From an uncultured Lachnospiraceae bacterium (GTDB lineage: Bacteria > Bacillota > Clostridia > Lachnospirales > Lachnospiraceae): a stretch of 64,000 bases of DNA. The stretch covers positions 58,714 through 122,713 of the forward strand of contig CALCMD010000102.1 of NCBI GenBank assembly GCA_937965795.1, written 5' to 3'. The notes under the pieces were generated by a model. That model saw nothing but the letters and a program-made list of their open reading frames with translations, was not told the DNA's origin and made no database searches. Each line of letters opens with the position of its first letter. Positions within the stretch are counted from its first letter, which is position 1. Below are positions 60,868 through 64,000 of the stretch, in pieces. A program made the translations under genes and the position numbers.

Positions 60868-61347
60868 GTGCTGAAAAAATATTTGATTGTATTTCTGATA
60901 TCAATGGTTCCATTGATCGAACTGCGTGGGGCGATTCCATATGCTGCCGGATTTGGACTTCCGATGGCGCAGTCCTATGTGATTGCAGTGATCGCAAACA
61001 TGCTCCCCGTACCGATTATTTTCTTATTTGCACGTAAGGTTCTCGAATGGGGGGCGGACAAGCCGGTGATTGGAAAATTCTTCCGATTCTGTCTGGAAAA
61101 AGGGCATAAAGGCGGAGAAAAGCTGAAAGCAAAAGCCGGAAGAGGACTTCCGATCGCATTGCTTCTTTTCGTCGGTATTCCGCTGCCGGGAACAGGCGCC
61201 TGGACGGGAACACTTGCCGCCAGTCTGCTGGATATGGATTTTAAAACAAGCATTCTTGCCGTTATGTGCGGCGTATTGCTTGCAGGAGTCATCATGGCAG
61301 CGGCGAGCGCCGGGGTTTTCGGTGCGATCGGAGCTATGTTCTCATAA
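60868..61347 (+). CDS. Small multidrug export family protein
   Basis: 159 residues, GTG start with AGGAGGAGTA upstream. Three to four membrane segments. The family opening LISMVPLIELRGAIPYAAGF is followed by VIAVIANMLPVPIIFLFARK and the second repeat LLFVGIPLPGTGAWTGTLAA. The name comes from homology; the true substrate is unknown. It lies 12 bases after the HEPN gene and shares a bidirectional terminator with lexA. Confidence 0.88.
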   Translation: MLKKYLIVFLISMVPLIELRGAIPYAAGFGLPMAQSYVIAVIANMLPVPIIFLFARKVLEWGADKPVIGKFFRFCLEKGHKGGEKLKAKAGRGLPIALLLFVGIPLPGTGAWTGTLAASLLDMDFKTSILAVMCGVLLAGVIMAAASAGVFGAIGAMFS

Positions 61348-61351
61348 GTCT

Positions 61352-61388
61352 TAAAAAAATGGGGCTGTTTGAAACAGCCTCATTTTTA
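61352..61388. terminator. Bidirectional terminator between the export protein and lexA
   Basis: ATGGGGCTGTTT (61359-61370) pairs with AAACAGCCTCAT (61372-61383) with one G-U pair; an A-run lies on the left and TTTTTAT on the right. Confidence 0.85.
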
Positions 61389-62003
61389 TGAAAGAAAACG
61401 GAAAACACCAATTACTTTTCCCAGAACATCCATTTGCTCCACAATAATCGGCTCCATCGCATCGTTTTCCGGCTGAAGGCGATAATAGCCGTTTTCCTTA
61501 TAATAAGTCTTTACCGTGGCGGAATCATCAATCAAAGCAACGATCATATCGCCGTTCTCAGCCGTATTCTGGCGTTTGACAAGTAGTCTGTCGTTCTCAA
61601 AAATTCCTGCGTTTATCATACTTTCACCCTTTACGGTCAGCATAAAAGCGCCTGACCGGGGAATGAATTCGGCAGGTACGGGAAAATAGCTCTCGATATT
61701 TTCCTCCGCCAGAATGGGCTGCCCCGCAGCGACACGTCCGACAACGGGTACATTTACCATTTCACGTCTTAACATATTAAAGTTATCATCCAGAATCTCG
61801 ATCGCCCTGGGCTTTGAAGGATCCCTTCGGATGTAGCCGTTTTTCTCCAGCGTTTCCAGATGTGAATGTACCGAAGAAGTAGATTTTAAATGCACCGCCT
61901 CGCAGATGTCACGCACTGCCGGAGGAAAACCTCTGTTAATAATCTCACTTTTGATATATTCTAAAATTTCTTCCTGCTTTTTTGAAATTTTTCCGTTTGC
62001 CAT
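61386..62003 (-). CDS. lexA: LexA repressor
   Basis: 205 residues on the minus strand. N-terminal winged helix (ISKKQEEILEYIKSEIINRG, STSSVHSHLETLEKNGYIRR). Self-cleavage site Ala93-Gly94 in GRVAAGQPILAE, catalytic Ser128 in KGESMINAGI and Lys165 in ATVKTYYKEN. It represses SOS genes until RecA triggers autocleavage. AGGAGGTAGC precedes the ATG. Its promoter overlaps a LexA box, so it is probably autoregulated, and it diverges from a YneA-like gene. Confidence 0.97.
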   Translation of the reverse strand: MANGKISKKQEEILEYIKSEIINRGFPPAVRDICEAVHLKSTSSVHSHLETLEKNGYIRRDPSKPRAIEILDDNFNMLRREMVNVPVVGRVAAGQPILAEENIESYFPVPAEFIPRSGAFMLTVKGESMINAGIFENDRLLVKRQNTAENGDMIVALIDDSATVKTYYKENGYYRLQPENDAMEPIIVEQMDVLGKVIGVFRFLS

Positions 62004-62062
62004 GTGCTACCTCCTGTCAGTATTCCAATTTACAAAATCGAACGGTAAAAATTGCTGTTTCT

Positions 62063-62091
62063 ATCATATCATATTTTATCCGAAATTGCAA
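62063..62091 (-). promoter_or_regulatory. lexA promoter
   Basis: On the minus strand TTGCAA (62091-62086), 17-base spacer, TATGAT (62068-62063). The minus-35 overlaps the LexA box at 62089-62102. Confidence 0.65.
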
Positions 62092-62102
62092 ACAGAAGTT
62101 CA
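62089..62102. promoter_or_regulatory. LexA (SOS) box at the lexA promoter
   Basis: CAAACAGAAGTTCA fits the Gram-positive box CGAACnnnnGTTCG with two departures. It overlaps the lexA minus-35. Confidence 0.6.
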
Positions 62103-62124
62103 GAAAATTTGTTCGATATTTTTC

Positions 62125-62153
62125 TTGACAAACGTTCGTTCGCGTACTATAAT
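62125..62153 (+). promoter_or_regulatory. Exact-consensus promoter of the YneA-like gene
   Basis: TTGACA (62125-62130), 17-base spacer, TATAAT (62148-62153). The spacer holds a LexA box. Confidence 0.85.
62129..62142. promoter_or_regulatory. LexA (SOS) box inside the yneA-like promoter
   Basis: CAAACGTTCGTTCG, read on the minus strand as CGAACGAACGTTTG, matches CGAACnnnnGTTyG in every fixed position. Confidence 0.8.
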
Positions 62154-62163
62154 GCAATTATAA

Positions 62164-62177
62164 CAAACAAAAGTTCG
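62164..62177. promoter_or_regulatory. Second LexA box downstream of the yneA-like start of transcription
   Basis: CAAACAAAAGTTCG, one departure from CGAACnnnnGTTCG. A weaker copy, GGAACAAATTTTCG, begins at 62177. Confidence 0.65.
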
Positions 62178-62211
62178 GAACAAATTTTCGTAAAACTTGG
62201 GAGGAGTACAA

Positions 62212-62556
62212 ATGAGTGAGAGAAAAAGGAGACAATTAGAGAGAAAAAGAGTTCGAAGAAACAGAAAGATCGCGATAGCAGCCGCTTTGATCTGTGTTTT
62301 CATTCTGGGACTGATTTGCGGCGGACGTATGGTCAGCGCATCGAAGCCGATGCTTCATACCCATAAATATTATAAGGAAGTGAAGGTTCATTTGGGAGAA
62401 ACCTTATGGGACATCGCAAACCAGAACATGACAGAAGAATATGCCTCTGCAAAAGAATATATCAAAGAAGTACAGGACATTAATTCCCTCAGCGGGGATG
62501 AGATTTTATATGGACAGCGATTGCTTATCCCTTATTATTCAATAGAAACCCAATAG
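62212..62556 (+). CDS. YneA-like LysM cell-division suppressor (SOS-regulated)
   Basis: 114 residues from the ATG at 62212, preceded by GGGAGGAG. A very basic cytoplasmic N-terminus (SERKRRQLERKRVRRNRK) precedes one membrane segment (IAIAAALICVFILGLICGG). A short outer LysM domain follows (KVHLGETLWDIANQNMTEEY, GDEILYGQRLLIPY). Size, topology, LysM and divergence from lexA are those of Bacillus YneA, which halts septation during DNA damage. The promoter contains LexA boxes. Sequence identity to YneA itself cannot be judged here. Confidence 0.85.
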   Translation: MSERKRRQLERKRVRRNRKIAIAAALICVFILGLICGGRMVSASKPMLHTHKYYKEVKVHLGETLWDIANQNMTEEYASAKEYIKEVQDINSLSGDEILYGQRLLIPYYSIETQ

Positions 62557-62590
62557 CTCCCCAGGCGTTTCATGCCTTATAATTATATAA

Positions 62591-62617
62591 AAAGGGTGGT
62601 GCATCCATCCTTTTTTT
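62591..62617 (+). terminator. Terminator of the yneA-like gene
   Basis: AAAGGGTGG (62591-62599) pairs with CCATCCTTT (62605-62613) with one G-U pair, leading into a run of seven T. Confidence 0.75.
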
Positions 62618-62721
62618 GCTATACTGATAGAAAATGTTTTCAACATTCGTAACTGTTCAGTACCTTCACAGTTCCGATGCAAAGTTGCCAACATTCAAAA
62701 CAAAAGGAAAGGAAAACTCTC

Positions 62722-62952
62722 ATGCGTCAGGAAAAGTTTAAAATGGAACGTCCAAATCTGGTTGAACCGGGACAAAAGGTCGAAATCACAGAAATCCAAA
62801 CCAATATGAATTACAGCTATATCATCGAGCCTGCGGTAGCCATGTCCGGCTGTTTCAAAGGAAATAACCGTATTAAGGCAAAAGAAGGAACGATCATCAG
62901 TATTGAAGATACGCCGAGAGGATTTATCGTGACTGCGGAATTTGAGGAATAG
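62722..62952 (+). CDS. Small conserved-looking hypothetical protein (76 aa)
   Basis: The ATG at 62722 follows AAGGAAAGGAAAAC; the frame can be extended to 62677, without a better site. The protein is beta-rich (KVEITEIQTNMNYSYIIEPA, RIKAKEGTIISIEDTPRGFI, VTAEFEE) with one Cys, no signal and no membrane segment. I do not recognise a family. It lies between an SOS gene with its own terminator and a convergent peptidase. Confidence 0.65.
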   Translation: MRQEKFKMERPNLVEPGQKVEITEIQTNMNYSYIIEPAVAMSGCFKGNNRIKAKEGTIISIEDTPRGFIVTAEFEE

Positions 62953-63006
62953 ACCGGGGTGCATCTATTCCAGAAACACATGTTTTTCGAATAGATATGG
63001 CTGGGA

Positions 63007-63939
63007 TTATTCGTCTATATCAATAGCCTGCATTTTCCATAGATTCTTGATTTGCGGCTGCAAACGTTCAAATTCCCATAATTTTTCACTGTTTGCATAG
63101 CTGTATGGATCATTGACCTTTATTTTTCCGTCTATGCAGTCAATCAGTACGATGAAATGACCTCCATCCGTAAAATCTCCGGCGCGGACGCTGCATATAA
63201 TAGGAAATCCCTGTTGTAAAGCGTCCATAACCGTTTCTTCATTTAAAGAAATGGCCTGTCCCTGAACCCCAAATGCCAATCCGCCGTCAACGATGAAGCT
63301 CCACATGGTGCTTCCGTTAGCGGTCAGATAACCGTGATCCTCGCTGTATTTGGCGACTTTATAAGGCGTAATCATCGTATTTCCGGTAAGTCCGGCAATC
63401 ACCATAGCCATACAGGTAGGCCCGCATCCATTCGTTGCAAGAATGCCGTCTCCATACGCGCCGTATCCCCAGCGCTCGTCCCATTGAATCAACAGGGGAA
63501 TTTCACCGATTTCTATTTCTTCCTTCAAATGGTTTGCATAGATGCGTCCCTGCTTTTCCGGATAATTGTATACAAAATCCAGTGTTTCAATATTTTTATC
63601 AAGCATGTTGAGAATTTTGTCCGGATAAAGGAATTTCTTTGCATATATTTCTTCTTCTTTTTCTTTTGAAGTTTTTTCTGAATGTTCTGTTTCCCTCTCT
63701 GTTTCTGCCTCCGAAGCTGTTTCTGCGGCTGTCTCCTCCGTAGTCCGTGTTTCTATAGGGATTGTTTCTACGGTATCCGTATCATGCCCGGCTAAATCCG
63801 TTTCTTCTCTTCTGCCGGGATAGGCGGTGATTTCCCTGATACAGATCAGTATTACACAGAGGATCCCCGTAAATATTGCAGCGTTTTTTACAATGGTTAA
63901 TATTTTTAATATTCTTTTCTTTTTCTGCCTTTTTTTCAT
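63007..63939 (-). CDS. Membrane-anchored C39-like cysteine peptidase
   Basis: 310 residues on the minus strand. A Lys/Arg-rich start and one membrane segment (AAIFTGILCVILICIREITA) are followed by a Thr/Glu-rich linker (about 45-95). The C39-like (PF13529 type) domain has Gln in LLIQWDERWGYGAYG, the catalytic Cys in GCGPTCMAMVIAGLTG, His in GGHFIVLIDCIDG and the Asn/Asp in VNDPYS. All catalytic positions seem present. It probably acts on an extracellular peptide or peptidoglycan cross-bridge; the substrate is unknown. AAAGGAACAAG precedes the ATG. Confidence 0.87.
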   Translation of the reverse strand: MKKRQKKKRILKILTIVKNAAIFTGILCVILICIREITAYPGRREETDLAGHDTDTVETIPIETRTTEETAAETASEAETERETEHSEKTSKEKEEEIYAKKFLYPDKILNMLDKNIETLDFVYNYPEKQGRIYANHLKEEIEIGEIPLLIQWDERWGYGAYGDGILATNGCGPTCMAMVIAGLTGNTMITPYKVAKYSEDHGYLTANGSTMWSFIVDGGLAFGVQGQAISLNEETVMDALQQGFPIICSVRAGDFTDGGHFIVLIDCIDGKIKVNDPYSYANSEKLWEFERLQPQIKNLWKMQAIDIDE

Positions 63940-64000
63940 CGCTTGTTCCTTTTGTAAAATATTTATCCTTAAAGTCCCTTTACAGGTCTGCTCTTCGTGT

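Noticed and set aside
61016..61295. Minus-strand frames opposite the small export protein
   Set aside because: Shadows of a clear membrane-protein gene with a strong RBS.
62953..63006. Inverted repeat ATCTATTC/GAATAGAT between the 76-residue gene and the C39-like peptidase
   Set aside because: An 8-bp AT-rich stem with a long loop and no U tract on either side; too weak to call a terminator.
1..64000. tRNA, rRNA, CRISPR array, IS element or prophage
   Set aside because: Looked for in the gaps; nearly all gaps are under 250 bases and no cloverleaf, rRNA block, spaced repeats, transposase, integrase or phage structural gene was seen.

Overview
The window reads as a chromosomal segment of a spore-forming, Gram-positive gut Firmicute, most likely a Lachnospiraceae acetogen of the Blautia type. 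This is inferred from gene content and style, not from a database match. The left edge carries the end of a Wood-Ljungdahl/one-carbon cluster. Sporulation genes are scattered through the window (spoIVA, gerW with a DUF2953 partner, an alpha/beta SASP, ylbJ). RBSs are strong AGGAGG types, and many promoters are near-consensus SigA boxes. Genes are dense and mostly on the + strand. I saw no rRNA, tRNA, CRISPR array, IS element or prophage.

Layout. 1-3.8 kb: corrinoid-activating protein (truncated at the window edge), DUF3786 protein, fchA and folD. 3.9-5.2 kb: a TauE/SafE permease, then a 584-base non-coding stretch with a strong promoter, a well-formed cobalamin riboswitch and terminators, but no obvious target gene. 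5.2-9.9 kb: spoIVA, a purine permease and a secreted cell-wall-binding-repeat protein. 9.9-17.5 kb: ruvAB, zapA, a U32 peptidase-family protein, and an FtsW/RodA-PBP pair. 17.5-20.3 kb: Nudix hydrolase, a hypothetical, DUF2953-gerW, a 47-residue membrane peptide and rpmB (minus strand). 20.5-23.7 kb: a large modular secreted sialidase. 23.8-27.9 kb: asp23-fakA-like-recG. 28.1-28.8 kb: DUF6465 protein and SASP. 29-33.5 kb: a phosphate-flavoured operon (methylglyoxal-synthase-like protein, Na/Pi symporter with PhoU domain, PhoB/PhoR-like two-component system). 33.5-36.2 kb: rsmD-coaD-coiled-coil protein, with ylbJ convergent. 36.4-44.9 kb: M23 peptidase, small alarmone synthetase, and a run of RNA-modification and radical SAM genes ending in recU. 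45-50 kb: histidine genes hisZ-G-D-B and a fused HisF-like/HisI/HisE protein. 50-51.8 kb: a membrane hypothetical and a secreted NAGPA-domain protein. 51.9-60 kb: radical SAM pair, RNase G, rplU-prp-rpmA-obgE-yhbY-nadD-yqeK-rsfS. 60-61.4 kb: MNT/HEPN pair and a small export protein. 61.4-64 kb: lexA with a divergent YneA-like LysM gene under SOS boxes, a small hypothetical and a C39-like peptidase.

The parts most worth a second look are these: the orphan B12 riboswitch with a separately terminated segment downstream (candidate B12-controlled small RNA); the methylglyoxal-synthase homologue that has lost several catalytic-site residues and sits in a phosphate operon; the HisIE protein carrying an apparently dead HisF-like barrel; and two secreted proteins that share a cell-wall-binding module but carry different C-terminal domains.
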